Positions 7,119-15,139 of a DNA stretch of 47,021 bases are shown here, piece by piece. Source of the DNA: Bacteroidales bacterium (GTDB lineage: Bacteria; Bacteroidota; Bacteroidia; Bacteroidales; UBA932); contig JAFZWC010000013.1 in NCBI GenBank assembly GCA_017617475.1, positions 1-47,021 on the forward strand, in the 5' to 3' direction. Every line of letters starts with the position of its first letter. Within the stretch, counting starts at the first letter, position 1. The notes beneath the pieces are model-generated. The model did not search any database. It saw only the letters and a program-made list of their open reading frames with translations, and had not been told where the DNA came from. A program made the position numbers and the translations under genes.

Positions 7119-7840
7119 TCTAATCCTCCGTGGATTTCATAATCGGCCTTTACCTCCTCGTAGAAGGCCGCTTCGGCCGTTTGCATGTAGGGAGCCAGCC
7201 ACAGATAGCCGATACCGGCCGTGAAGAGGCACAGGATGGCCCAGCCGATGAAGCTCAGGTACAGCCAGAAGAGGTCGAACTTGTGGCCTTTCATCATCAT
7301 GCGGCTGCGGTGGATGGCTTCCACGGGAGAAAGCTCAGGATATTCATCCAGAATAAAGGGAGTCATGGCATAGGAGAAAGCCTTGATAATGCCGGGGATG
7401 ATGAACAGGAGGGTCCACAGGAAAGTAAGGATGGCCATCCATAACATGCCGCCTATCTTGCGCCAGTAGTTGCTGAAGTTGAAGGTGTTCCCCAGAATAT
7501 TGGTGTCCAGGTTCACCAGCAGCTTGCGGAAAGCGTTGATGAAGCCCACCTCCAGAGGAAGCAGAAGGAAGATTTCAAGCAGGAACATGAGGGACGAGGC
7601 TCCGTTGCTCTGCTTCTGGGCGGCCGCGAATTCAGGATCGGCCGCCATATCCACGATGTCCGACAGGGAAGTGAAGGAGTAGTCCTGCATGAGGGCCTGG
7701 GTCCGGTAAGAAGTATAAGCTGCCGGAGTGGAAATGGCACCAATAATGAGCACAAAAACCAGGGTGGTCAGTACGGCACTTCCCCAGTTTCCGCGCAGGG
7801 CGGCCAGGGCCGAATCCTTAAAATAGGTGTTGCTTTTCAT
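7115..7840 (-). CDS. DUF975 family integral membrane protein
   Basis: A 241-residue polytopic membrane protein. It opens with MKSNTYFKDSALAALRGNWG, the usual DUF975 start, and has about five or six hydrophobic segments with patterns such as FIIPGIIKAFSYAMTPFIL and DEYPELSPVEAIHRSR typical of that family. The ATG at 7840 is preferred to an in-frame TTG at 7864, because the -7 promoter element (7862-7869) overlaps the TTG. The molecular function is not established for the family. Confidence 0.88.
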   Translation of the reverse strand: MKSNTYFKDSALAALRGNWGSAVLTTLVFVLIIGAISTPAAYTSYRTQALMQDYSFTSLSDIVDMAADPEFAAAQKQSNGASSLMFLLEIFLLLPLEVGFINAFRKLLVNLDTNILGNTFNFSNYWRKIGGMLWMAILTFLWTLLFIIPGIIKAFSYAMTPFILDEYPELSPVEAIHRSRMMMKGHKFDLFWLYLSFIGWAILCLFTAGIGYLWLAPYMQTAEAAFYEEVKADYEIHGGLD

Positions 7841-7861
7841 CTTTCTGAATATTTTTATTGA

Positions 7862-7869
7862 CAAATATA
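7862..7869 (-). promoter_or_regulatory. -7 promoter element for the DUF975 gene
   Basis: TATATTTG on the minus strand, with a predicted start site near 7858 and an 18-nt leader to the ATG at 7840. Confidence 0.65.
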
Positions 7870-7910
7870 CACTTTTTTCGGATATTTGTGTGATGTAAAC
7901 TTTTAACGCT

Positions 7911-8456
7911 ATGACACTGATTATCGTAATTGCCGTTGTCGCCCTCCTGGTTTTGTGGGTGATTTCCGTTCAGAACAAGCTTGTCAAGAGTGACGAAATT
8001 TGCAACAATGCCCTGAAGCAGATTAATGTTCAGCAAATTAGCCGATACGACGCCCTCCAGGCCCTGGTTAAGCTGACCCGCGAATACGCTTCCTACGAGG
8101 GCGAGACCCTCCAGAAAGTGATTGAGGCCCGCAAGATTACCTCTTCGCCCGCCCCCACCGCGGCCGAGATTAACGCCAACGAGCAGGCTCTCTCCGAGAT
8201 TGCCTCCCGCCTCATCGCCGTGGCCGAGGCCTATCCCGAACTGAAGGCCAACCAGAACTATCAGGACACCATGCAAAGCATCAAGCAGTACGAAGAGAAC
8301 GTACGCTTGTCCCGCATGACGTTCAACGACACCGTCACCCGCTACAACCAGCAGGTGCGCGTATTCCCTGCATCCCTCATCGCCGGAATGCTGGGCTTCG
8401 CCAAGAGAGATTATCTTGCTGACGATGTCAGCAAGAAAGATTACCCGACAATCTAA
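7911..8456 (+). CDS. LemA family protein
   Basis: A 181-residue protein with one N-terminal membrane helix (residues 2-19) and a cytoplasmic or periplasmic helical bundle. Family patterns are NKLVKSDEICNNALKQINVQ, RYDALQALVKLTREYA, YPELKANQNYQDTM and RMTFNDTVTRYNQQVRVFP. LemA proteins are often encoded next to DUF2207 or TPM-type envelope proteins, as here. The last codons contain a perfect nine-base hairpin, CTTGCTGAC / GTCAGCAAG (8415-8435). Confidence 0.93.
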   Translation: MTLIIVIAVVALLVLWVISVQNKLVKSDEICNNALKQINVQQISRYDALQALVKLTREYASYEGETLQKVIEARKITSSPAPTAAEINANEQALSEIASRLIAVAEAYPELKANQNYQDTMQSIKQYEENVRLSRMTFNDTVTRYNQQVRVFPASLIAGMLGFAKRDYLADDVSKKDYPTI

Positions 8457-8481
8457 AGATTGCCGGACAATCTTATTGTAC

Positions 8482-8522
8482 TCAAGGGGGCTCTGCCCCC
8501 TTTAAATACACCCCCGGGCGCC
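8482..8522 (-). repeat. Three-hairpin element, partial copy (third hairpin)
   Basis: Read on the minus strand, this is a GGCGCC-type stem, GGGGGTGTAT, GGGGGC / GCCCCC around AGA, then TTGAG. This matches the end of the elements at 96-197 and 3253-3358 but lacks their first two hairpins. It lies between lemA and the DUF2207 gene. Confidence 0.65.
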
Positions 8523-8537
8523 TCCGGCGCCTTTTTT
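8517..8537 (+). terminator. Intrinsic terminator after lemA
   Basis: GGCGCC (8517-8522), loop TCC, GGCGCC (8526-8531), followed by six T. This is a canonical rho-independent terminator placed between lemA and the DUF2207 gene. Confidence 0.75.
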
Positions 8538-8563
8538 GTCATTCTGAACGAAGTGAAGAATCT
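8538..8563 (+). repeat. REP-like 26-bp repeat
   Basis: It begins GTCATTCTGAACGAAG and ends GAAGAATCT. It is one of six dispersed copies in this window (two divergences from the most common form) and lies four bases before the DUF2207 start codon. Confidence 0.75.
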
Positions 8564-8567
8564 GTAG

Positions 8568-10238
8568 ATGAAGAAGTTTCTTTTTGTCGTTTTCTTGTTC
8601 GTCAGCCTGCTGGCGCAAGCACAAGCCATCCGGGAAATCCGCGATGTAGATATAAAGGTAGAGCTGCAGAAGGACGGATCGGCCTGGATTACGCAGGTTT
8701 GGAACGTGGAGGCGGGCTCTTCCGGTACCGAGTTCTACATCCCCATCGGCAACCTGGGCCCCATGACGGTGAGCCGGCTCTCCGTGTCGGAGAACGGCCA
8801 GGCCTTCGAGAGCCAGGGCGAAAAGTGGGACGTGGACCGTTCCCGCAGCTGGAAAACCGGCAAGTGCGGTATCGTTCCCAAACGGGACGGCGTGGAACTG
8901 TGCTGGGGCCTGGGAGAGAAGGGAGACCATATATGGACGGCCCGTTTCCTGGTCACCGGCCTGGTGCAGGCCTATGACGACGCCGACGCCTTCAACTTCA
9001 TGTTTGTGAACAAGGGCATGGATCCCGCTCCGGAGCACGCCCGCGTTACCATAGTTCCGGCCTTCGACTGCCTCGGATGGACCTCCGACAACACCCGCGT
9101 ATGGGCCTTCGGCTTTTACGGAGACATCAACGTAGTGAACGGCACCGTGGTGGCCGAAACCTCCGAAGACATGGGTTACAGCAGCAGCCTCATCTGCCTG
9201 GTGAAATTTGACAAGGGGATGTTTGCTCCCGCCGTGGAGAAGGGCGGTCCGGTGCAGGATCTCATAGACCGCGCCCTGGACGGCAGCTCTTATGGAGATG
9301 ATGATGAAGACGAATGGCCTCTCGTGATCTTTGCCATTGGCTTCATCCTGCTTTTCGTCGGCGGCATCTTCGTTCTAATCTGGGTAGCCGTTGCATCGGC
9401 CCGGGGATACAAGTGGAAATCCTCCATCTTCGGTAAGAAGAAGATTGACGGCTGGTACCGGGATATCCCGCTGGAAGGCAACCTGATGGCCGCCTATTAC
9501 CTGTTGTCCAAGGGCAAGCGCTTTGAAGTGTCTTACGGAGCCAACAACCTCATTGGCGCCCTGTTCCTTCGCTGGATCATGGACGGGAGCCTGGCGGTGG
9601 TGCCGGATCCCAAGTCGGAGAAGCGGGTCAATCTGGAATTCAAGGCCGATGACGCTTCGGCCGACGACGTGGAGAATGACCTCTACCGCTGGGCCCGCAC
9701 CGCCAGCGGCACCAACGACATCCTGGAAAAAGGTGAATTCGAGAAGTGGAGCACCAAGAACTATAAGAAGCTCACCGCCTGGCCGGACCGCGTCATCGCC
9801 CGGGGCAAGAGCTGGTTCCGCGGAAAAGGCTACTTCAAGGCCGATGGCATCTGCACCGAGGAAGGTGCCGCCCAGGCCTGCCACCTGGTTGAGTTCCAGA
9901 ATTTCCTGAAAGACTTCACCCTGAGTGGCGAGCGCAGTGCCCCCGAAGTGGGCCTGTGGAAAGACTATCTGGTGTTTGCCCAGCTCTTCGGCATAGCCAG
10001 CAAGGTGGCCAAGCAGTTCCAGAAACTGTATCCGGCCGCGTTTGAAGAGCTCACCCGCCAGTCGGGCCTGGATCCCGTTTCCTTCCTGTACATGATGAAC
10101 TGGACCAACAGCATCAGCGCCCGCAGTTTCAGCAACGCCACGGCCAAGGCCGGCAGCGTGAGCGGAGGCGGCGGCCATTCCTCCTTCGGCGGAGGTGGCG
10201 GCTTCTCCGGTGGCGGCTTCGGCGGCGGCGGAAGATAG
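8568..10238 (+). CDS. DUF2207 domain membrane protein
   Basis: A 556-residue envelope protein. The signal peptide is MKKFLFVVFLFVSLLAQAQA, followed by an extracytoplasmic beta-rich DUF2207 domain (about 21-230), a single strong membrane helix (about 250-275, LVIFAIGFILLFVGGIFVLIW), and a cytoplasmic part ending in a Gly/Ser-rich tail (GGGGGFSGGGFGGGGR). The architecture and the lemA neighbour are typical of this family, whose biochemical role is unknown. A terminator and a REP-like repeat separate it from lemA, and no clear TAnnTTTG element precedes it. Its expression may therefore depend on readthrough. Confidence 0.9.
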   Translation: MKKFLFVVFLFVSLLAQAQAIREIRDVDIKVELQKDGSAWITQVWNVEAGSSGTEFYIPIGNLGPMTVSRLSVSENGQAFESQGEKWDVDRSRSWKTGKCGIVPKRDGVELCWGLGEKGDHIWTARFLVTGLVQAYDDADAFNFMFVNKGMDPAPEHARVTIVPAFDCLGWTSDNTRVWAFGFYGDINVVNGTVVAETSEDMGYSSSLICLVKFDKGMFAPAVEKGGPVQDLIDRALDGSSYGDDDEDEWPLVIFAIGFILLFVGGIFVLIWVAVASARGYKWKSSIFGKKKIDGWYRDIPLEGNLMAAYYLLSKGKRFEVSYGANNLIGALFLRWIMDGSLAVVPDPKSEKRVNLEFKADDASADDVENDLYRWARTASGTNDILEKGEFEKWSTKNYKKLTAWPDRVIARGKSWFRGKGYFKADGICTEEGAAQACHLVEFQNFLKDFTLSGERSAPEVGLWKDYLVFAQLFGIASKVAKQFQKLYPAAFEELTRQSGLDPVSFLYMMNWTNSISARSFSNATAKAGSVSGGGGHSSFGGGGGFSGGGFGGGGR

Positions 10239-10259
10239 ACATCGGCCCATCTCTTTATA

Positions 10260-10300
10260 AAAGAAACCTCCTGAGAATCACTTCTGAGGAGGTTCTTTTG
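10260..10300 (+). terminator. Terminator after the DUF2207 gene
   Basis: AAGAAACCTCCT pairs with AGGAGGTTCTTTT (one bulge), giving a stem of about 14 base pairs followed by T residues. Confidence 0.7.
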
Positions 10301-10354
10301 GCTAATAGTATGTTTAACTAGTTCGTTTTAGTCGGCTTAGCCAGGCCGGAAGCG

Positions 10355-10747
10355 TCAGATACGCGGTTTCTGGATAACGCGCAGGATAAGGGAAATGAAA
10401 TACACGATGAGGCCGTAGAGCACGGCAATCATGGCCACTTTGAGGCCGCCGCACAAAATGGGGAAGCTGACTTCGTCGCCAAACATCTGAACGGCATCAA
10501 AGATCTGAACCAGGCCCAGGAGCGTAGCGAAAACGCCTGCTACAAGGGCGCCGATGCCGATTTCCTTGACCCACTTGGGAGCCTTCCAGGCGGCAATCAG
10601 CATCAGAATCAGCAGGACGGAGATGATGGTCATGAACCCCGCTCCTCCTTCTACATAGAGCCGGGCTATGGACATGGCCGGGCGCTCGATGACTTCCTGG
10701 TGACTTACCCCCAGGGAATCCACAACATAGTAAATTTCTTCTTTCAT
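10355..10747 (-). CDS. MotA/TolQ/ExbB-like membrane protein
   Basis: A 130-residue protein with three hydrophobic segments: FMTIISVLLILMLIAAW (about 37-53), EIGIGALVAGVFATLLGLVQ (about 59-78), and LCGGLKVAMIAVLYGLIVYF (about 91-110). The second and third segments resemble the channel helices of the MotA/TolQ/ExbB group, including the Gly-rich GVFATLLGL turn. No partner (ExbD/TolR) is next to it, so coupling to an energised process is uncertain. The start at 10747 is chosen because the upstream in-frame ATG lies before the promoter. Confidence 0.7.
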   Translation of the reverse strand: MKEEIYYVVDSLGVSHQEVIERPAMSIARLYVEGGAGFMTIISVLLILMLIAAWKAPKWVKEIGIGALVAGVFATLLGLVQIFDAVQMFGDEVSFPILCGGLKVAMIAVLYGLIVYFISLILRVIQKPRI

Positions 10748-10772
10748 GGCTATATGGTTTTTTAGGTTGGTA

Positions 10773-10780
10773 CAAAGGTA
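10773..10780 (-). promoter_or_regulatory. -7 promoter element for the MotA/ExbB-like gene
   Basis: TACCTTTG on the minus strand matches TAnnTTTG, 25 bases upstream of the ATG at 10747. Confidence 0.6.
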
Positions 10781-10877
10781 CGAAGGACCCGGCCATATTT
10801 GCAAAGTAGAAACCCGTTCCAGCCCTGTCAAAACCCACTGTGGGCTTTAAGCCCTTGCATTAGCGGCACTTTTTACC

Positions 10878-10885
10878 TATTTTTG
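10878..10885 (+). promoter_or_regulatory. -7 promoter element for the LytTR membrane regulator
   Basis: TATTTTTG on the plus strand ends only seven bases before the ATG at 10893. The predicted transcript leader is about four nucleotides. Confidence 0.6.
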
Positions 10886-10892
10886 TTCTGCG

Positions 10893-11609
10893 ATGAAAGC
10901 CTTTCTGAGAATAGCATACTGGCTGGTGGCGCTCACCCTGGTGTCGGCCATTCTGGTAAGCCTGGACTACACCCTGTCCCAGGCTATTCTCATCAGCATG
11001 ATCTTCGGCCCCTGCGCCTTGGGACTGGAATACCTCATGCCCAAAGCAAAAAGGCCGGCCGACAAAGTCTATCTCTCGCTGGCCTTCCTGGTGGGTGTGG
11101 TTTTGCTCATCCTTATCCTTCACCAGTTTGTGTGGACAACCATCACCCAGGAAGGTTATGTGCGGCCGGCGAAGGAGGTGGCCCCCATGCTCATCAATCC
11201 GGCTTTCCTGGGGTTCATCCTCATAGTCCTTTCTATCGGCGATTATCATTGGGGCCAGTGGGTCTCCAAGCGCTACAAGAGCCCCGACCGCAGCCTCACC
11301 TTCTTCTCCGACCGCAAGAGCGTCACGCTCAAGAGGGCCGATATCGCCTACATCGAATCCAACGACACCGAGGTGCGCGTGGTCACCGTCTCCGGCGAGT
11401 CGTACCGCAACAAGACCGGCATCGGCCAGTGGGAAAACCTCTTGGGAAGCGATTTTCTTCGCATCCACCGTTCCTATCTGGTGAATACGGCCCTGGCTAC
11501 GCTGTCTTCTTCCGACACGGTTTCCGTCGGCTCTGTCCAGCTCCCCGTGTCCCGTAAATACCGCGAAGCCGTGCAGCAGCTGGCTCCCGAAAACACTATT
11601 AATCAATAA
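10893..11609 (+). CDS. LytTR-domain membrane transcription regulator
   Basis: A 238-residue protein. Four hydrophobic segments fill residues 1-120. The C-terminal LytTR DNA-binding domain spans about 130-232, with family patterns IAYIESNDTEVRVVTVSGE, FLRIHRSYLVN and VSRKYREAV. Such one-component regulators sense membrane signals and bind direct repeats, but its target is unknown. The stop overlaps the start of the downstream TPR gene by one base (TAATG), so the two are coupled. Confidence 0.9.
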   Translation: MKAFLRIAYWLVALTLVSAILVSLDYTLSQAILISMIFGPCALGLEYLMPKAKRPADKVYLSLAFLVGVVLLILILHQFVWTTITQEGYVRPAKEVAPMLINPAFLGFILIVLSIGDYHWGQWVSKRYKSPDRSLTFFSDRKSVTLKRADIAYIESNDTEVRVVTVSGESYRNKTGIGQWENLLGSDFLRIHRSYLVNTALATLSSSDTVSVGSVQLPVSRKYREAVQQLAPENTINQ

Positions 11610-12790
11610 TGAAGCGAATTGTTCTATTCCTGTTCTGGCTCATGCTCTGCCTCCCGCTGGGGGCGCAGACCACCGCCCGGGACTCTGTATTGGCGCAGGC
11701 CCGCTATCTCAAAAGCATCTACAAGACCGACGAGGCCATCGAGGCGCTGTCGACCCTGGTGAAACCGGAGGGCTTTGACGAGGATGTCCTTGCCGAGCTG
11801 GCCGACTGCCATTTCCAGAGCGGAGACTACGAGGGCGCCGCGGGCTCCTATTTCATGCTGTCGGCCCGCAATCCCCGCAACATTCAGTATCTGATAAGGC
11901 AGATGCAGACGTATTCCCGGCTCAAGGCTTATCCGGAGAGCATCCAGGCCGGCTGCGCCGTGCTGCAGCTGGACTCCATCCCCGCGGTGATGAGCTTCGT
12001 GGGAGATACGTTCCGGCAGATGGAACAGGCCGATTCGGCCCTGTGGTATTACCGCCGTTCCCTGGCCTGGAGGCCGATGAACGAAACCACCCTCTCCAAG
12101 GCCATGGGCATCCTCCTTTCGGCCGATGATCTTGACGGCGCGCTGGAAATCTGCGAACCCTTCCTGGCCGAAGACCCGGACAACACCACCATCGCCCCGC
12201 TCAAAGGCCTGGCCCAGTATCGGAAAGAAGACTACAAGTCCGCCATCAAGGTGTTCGAGCGGCAGCTAGAAGTGGGCAACGACTCCTATCCCATCCACTA
12301 TTACCTGGGACAGAGTTATTGGAACGACCTGGTCATCTACCGGGCCGAAAAGGAGCTCCTGGCCGCCTGGCAGATAGACTCCAGCGACGTGAACCTGGCG
12401 TATTCCATCGCCGCCGTAAAGATAGAGGCATACCGCTCTTTCGAGAAAGACATCAAGCTCTGGCTGGACAAGGCCTGGGAGATGATTCAGCCCGACCCTG
12501 CGGTGGCTTCCCGCATCCAGCAGCAATACGGCCTGGCCTACTACCGGATGCAGGATTCCTGGGACGAGGCCATCGCGCATTACAAGGAAGCCTACCGCTA
12601 CAATCCCAAGTTTATATCGGCTCTGTCTACCATAGGCTACTGCTACCAGATGAAAAAAGACTACAGGCAGGCCGTGGAATGGTACGAGAAGTATCTCAAG
12701 GTAGCCCGCCCCGATTCCAAGGGCTATGCCTTTGTGAAAGACAACCTGGAATACGTGAAGAGCGAACTCTTCATGGAGGAAGGGAAGTAA
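11609..12790 (+). CDS. TPR-repeat exported protein
   Basis: A 393-residue protein with signal peptide MKRIVLFLFWLMLCLPLGAQ and tetratricopeptide repeats over nearly its whole length. Clear units include YKSAIKVFERQLEVG and the C-terminal run WDEAIAHYKEAYRYNPKF / YRQAVEWYEKYLKVARPD. It is probably a periplasmic scaffold for protein contacts. It is translationally coupled to the upstream LytTR regulator, so the two likely act in the same response; the partner protein is unknown. Confidence 0.88.
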   Translation: MKRIVLFLFWLMLCLPLGAQTTARDSVLAQARYLKSIYKTDEAIEALSTLVKPEGFDEDVLAELADCHFQSGDYEGAAGSYFMLSARNPRNIQYLIRQMQTYSRLKAYPESIQAGCAVLQLDSIPAVMSFVGDTFRQMEQADSALWYYRRSLAWRPMNETTLSKAMGILLSADDLDGALEICEPFLAEDPDNTTIAPLKGLAQYRKEDYKSAIKVFERQLEVGNDSYPIHYYLGQSYWNDLVIYRAEKELLAAWQIDSSDVNLAYSIAAVKIEAYRSFEKDIKLWLDKAWEMIQPDPAVASRIQQQYGLAYYRMQDSWDEAIAHYKEAYRYNPKFISALSTIGYCYQMKKDYRQAVEWYEKYLKVARPDSKGYAFVKDNLEYVKSELFMEEGK

Positions 12791-12793
12791 GCC

Positions 12794-13600
12794 TTATGCC
12801 TTCCGGCCGGTGAAGTGGTTCATCACGGTGTAGAGGCCGCAGATGTCACCGAACACAAAGTTGAAGAGGCGGTAGGGGAAGATGCCCTGCATGAGGCGGA
12901 TAAAGTGCTCGGGGAAGTTGATGCCGCGGTAGCCCAGGTTGAGCTCTACGGCACGGAGGGCCTTGCGGGCCACTTCCTCCGGCGGCAGGATGCGGAAGAA
13001 AGAGTGGATGCCGTCGAACATGCCCGTATTGATGAAGTATGGGGCGATGGTGGTCACTTTCACCGGGCTCTTCTCGCGGTCCAGCTCGATGCGCAGGCTT
13101 TCGGACCAGCCGATGGCCGCCCACTTGGAAGAGGCGTACAGCGACATCTTGGGCAGGGCCAGCATACCGGCCGAAGAGGTGATGTTGCAGATGTGGCCGG
13201 TGCCGCGTTCCTTCATCTCATTGAGGTAGCGCAGCGTCACGAACATGGCGCCCTTGGTGTTGATGTCGAAGGTGCGGTTGATGTCCTTGTCCGTCTGCTC
13301 GGCAAAGGTCTTGTTATTGGTGATGATGCCGGCATTGTTGATGAGGATGTCCACGGGGCCGCAGGCAGCCTTGGTGGCCTCGTAGGCGGTGTCAATGGAT
13401 TCCGGACTGGAGATATCGGCCTTGTGGCCGAACACCTTGCCCCCCACGGAAAGCTCTTCCACGGTGGCGGCAATGGCGTCTTCGTTGATATCCCAGATGA
13501 TTACCTGCTTGGCGCCTTTTTCCAGGCAGCGCCGGGCCATGATTTTCCCAATCCCGGAGCAGGCGCCGGTGATGAGAACGGTTTTATTTTGGAATTTCAT
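12794..13600 (-). CDS. Short-chain dehydrogenase/reductase
   Basis: A 268-residue classical SDR. The NAD(P)-binding motif TGACSGIG is at 11-18, WDIN follows beta-2, NNAG is at 88-91, and the catalytic Ser142/143, Tyr155 and Lys159 (YASSK) are all present. Substrate is not evident. The C-terminal hydrophobic stretch (FIRLMQGIFPYRLFNFVFG) suggests membrane association, as in SDRs acting on lipids. It is downstream of an aldehyde dehydrogenase on the same strand, with an inverted pair of REP-like repeats between. An alcohol-to-acid route for lipid-type substrates is plausible but inferred. Confidence 0.9.
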   Translation of the reverse strand: MKFQNKTVLITGACSGIGKIMARRCLEKGAKQVIIWDINEDAIAATVEELSVGGKVFGHKADISSPESIDTAYEATKAACGPVDILINNAGIITNNKTFAEQTDKDINRTFDINTKGAMFVTLRYLNEMKERGTGHICNITSSAGMLALPKMSLYASSKWAAIGWSESLRIELDREKSPVKVTTIAPYFINTGMFDGIHSFFRILPPEEVARKALRAVELNLGYRGINFPEHFIRLMQGIFPYRLFNFVFGDICGLYTVMNHFTGRKA

Positions 13601-13616
13601 TGTCTGTTTGTTTTAC

Positions 13617-13646
13617 AGATTCTTCGGCCTTCGGCCTCAGAATGAC
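13617..13646 (-). repeat. REP-like repeat, variant with GGCC stem
   Basis: AGATTCTTCGG...CAGAATGAC. This is the inverted orientation of the 26-bp repeat with its centre replaced by GGCCTTCGGCC. Together with the copy at 13660-13685 it forms a head-to-head pair able to fold into one long hairpin between the ALDH and SDR genes. Confidence 0.75.
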
Positions 13647-13659
13647 AAAAGGGGGTCCT

Positions 13660-13685
13660 GTCATTCTGAGCGAAGCGAAGAATCT
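13660..13685 (+). repeat. REP-like 26-bp repeat
   Basis: It starts GTCATTCTGAGCGAAG and ends GAAGAATCT, directly adjoining the stop codon of the aldehyde dehydrogenase gene. Paired with the inverted copy at 13617-13646. Confidence 0.8.
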
Positions 13686-15083
13686 CTATTCTGCACCTAG
13701 CATTAGCATTTTCTTGATGATTCCGAACAGGCCATAGGGCATGTAACGGAACTTGAGGTCAATCCATGTAGGGCTCTTGATGACGGCACGCTCGTGGCTG
13801 AAGGCCAGGAAGCTGCGCTCGGAGTGATAGCTGCCCATACCGGAGTTGCCTACGCCGCCGAAGGGCACCTTGCTGTTGGCAATGTGCATGATGGTGTCGT
13901 TGATGCAGGCGCCGCCGGAGGTAGTTTGGCCGATGATGTCCCAGCCGTTGCAGCCCTTGCCGAAATAGTAGAAGGCCAGGGGCTTCTCGCGACCGTTGAC
14001 GAAGCTCACCACTTCGCTGCGTTCCTTGAAGGTAAGGATGGGGAAAATGGGGCCGAAGATTTCCTCCTGCATCACGGGGGCGTCGGGCGACACGCCGTCC
14101 ATCAGGGTGGGCTCTATCCACAGGTTTTCCTTATTATAGTGGCCGCCGGCGATGATCTTACCGTCTTTCAGATAACCGGTCAGGCGGTCGAAGGCGCTTT
14201 CCTTCACAATATGGACAAACTTGTCGGAGGTCTCCGTACCATTGGGATACAGGCCGGCAAGTTCCTTCTTGAAGGCTTCCACAAAGGCGTCCTTGATATC
14301 CTCATGTAAGAAGAGGTAATCCGGAGCAATGCAGGTCTGACCGCTGTTGAGGCACTTGCCCCAGGCGATGCGGCGGGCGGCGATGGTAAGATCGGCGTCC
14401 TTGTCCACGATGCACGGGCTCTTGCCGCCCAGTTCCAGCACCATGGGGGTGAGGTACTTGGCCTGCGCTTCCATGGCAATGCGGCCCAGGGACGGGCTGC
14501 CGGTGAGGAACACAAGGTCGTAGCGGTGGCGGAAGAGCTCTCCGTTCACCAGGCGGTTGCCCTGAACTATGCCCACGAACTCTTCGGGGAAGGTGTCATT
14601 GATGAACTGTTCCACCACCTTGGATATGTTGGGAACGTACGGGGAAGGCTTCAGAATGGCCGTGCAGCCGGCTGCAATGGCGCCCACCAGAGGGTTCAGC
14701 AGCAGCTGGACGGGGTAGTTCCAGGGGCTCACGATAAGCGTGCAGCCCAAGGGTTCACGGACGATATAGCTGGCCGACGGAAGCACGGTAAGGGGCGTAC
14801 CTTTGCGCTGGCGGCGGGCCCACTTGTCCACCTTGCGGATGGCTTCGCCAATCTCTCCGTACACCAGGCCCAGTTCGGTCATGAAGGCCTCTTCATAGCT
14901 CTTGTGGAGGTCCTGCCAGAGGGCGTCACAAAGGGGCTTTTCCCACTTTTTGAGGCCGGCGTTGAAGTTCTTTAATTGTTGTTTGCGCCACTTGATGTCC
15001 CGGGTGGTACCGGTGGCAAAGAAGGCTCTCTGCTTGAGGACGAGCTCCTCAATTCTTTCCGGAGTAGTATTTTCCAGTGCCAT
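13686..15083 (-). CDS. Aldehyde dehydrogenase, ALDH3-like
   Basis: A 465-residue NAD(P)-dependent aldehyde dehydrogenase. Visible motifs are LIVSPWNYPVQLLLNPLVGAI, FLTGSPSLGRIAM, the catalytic general base in LELGGKSP (Glu217), and the nucleophile in NSGQTCIAP (Cys251). The length and the C-terminal hydrophobic segment (YMPYGLFGIIKKMLML) resemble class 3 or fatty aldehyde dehydrogenases, which act on medium or long-chain aldehydes at membranes. It is the first gene of a leftward pair with the SDR. Confidence 0.93.
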   Translation of the reverse strand: MALENTTPERIEELVLKQRAFFATGTTRDIKWRKQQLKNFNAGLKKWEKPLCDALWQDLHKSYEEAFMTELGLVYGEIGEAIRKVDKWARRQRKGTPLTVLPSASYIVREPLGCTLIVSPWNYPVQLLLNPLVGAIAAGCTAILKPSPYVPNISKVVEQFINDTFPEEFVGIVQGNRLVNGELFRHRYDLVFLTGSPSLGRIAMEAQAKYLTPMVLELGGKSPCIVDKDADLTIAARRIAWGKCLNSGQTCIAPDYLFLHEDIKDAFVEAFKKELAGLYPNGTETSDKFVHIVKESAFDRLTGYLKDGKIIAGGHYNKENLWIEPTLMDGVSPDAPVMQEEIFGPIFPILTFKERSEVVSFVNGREKPLAFYYFGKGCNGWDIIGQTTSGGACINDTIMHIANSKVPFGGVGNSGMGSYHSERSFLAFSHERAVIKSPTWIDLKFRYMPYGLFGIIKKMLMLGAE

Positions 15084-15102
15084 AGTTTAGATTTTAGCGG
15101 TG

Positions 15103-15110
15103 CAAAGTTA
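15103..15110 (-). promoter_or_regulatory. -7 promoter element for the ALDH-SDR pair
   Basis: TAACTTTG on the minus strand, 19 bases before the ATG at 15083. It lies back-to-back with the nitroreductase promoter. Confidence 0.7.
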
Positions 15111-15124
15111 CTAAAATTTTTGCT

Positions 15125-15132
15125 TAACTTTG
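15125..15132 (+). promoter_or_regulatory. -7 promoter element for the nitroreductase
   Basis: TAACTTTG on the plus strand, ending seven bases before the ATG at 15140. The predicted leader is about four nucleotides. Confidence 0.7.
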
Positions 15133-15139
15133 TATCATT

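Noticed and set aside
7841..7864. Upstream TTG start for the DUF975 protein
   Set aside because: The -7 promoter element overlaps this codon, so it would lie before the transcript start. The ATG at 7840 fits the family.
8415..8435. Hairpin in the last lemA codons as a separate terminator
   Set aside because: It has no T-run and the coding frame continues through it. The real terminator is at 8517-8537.
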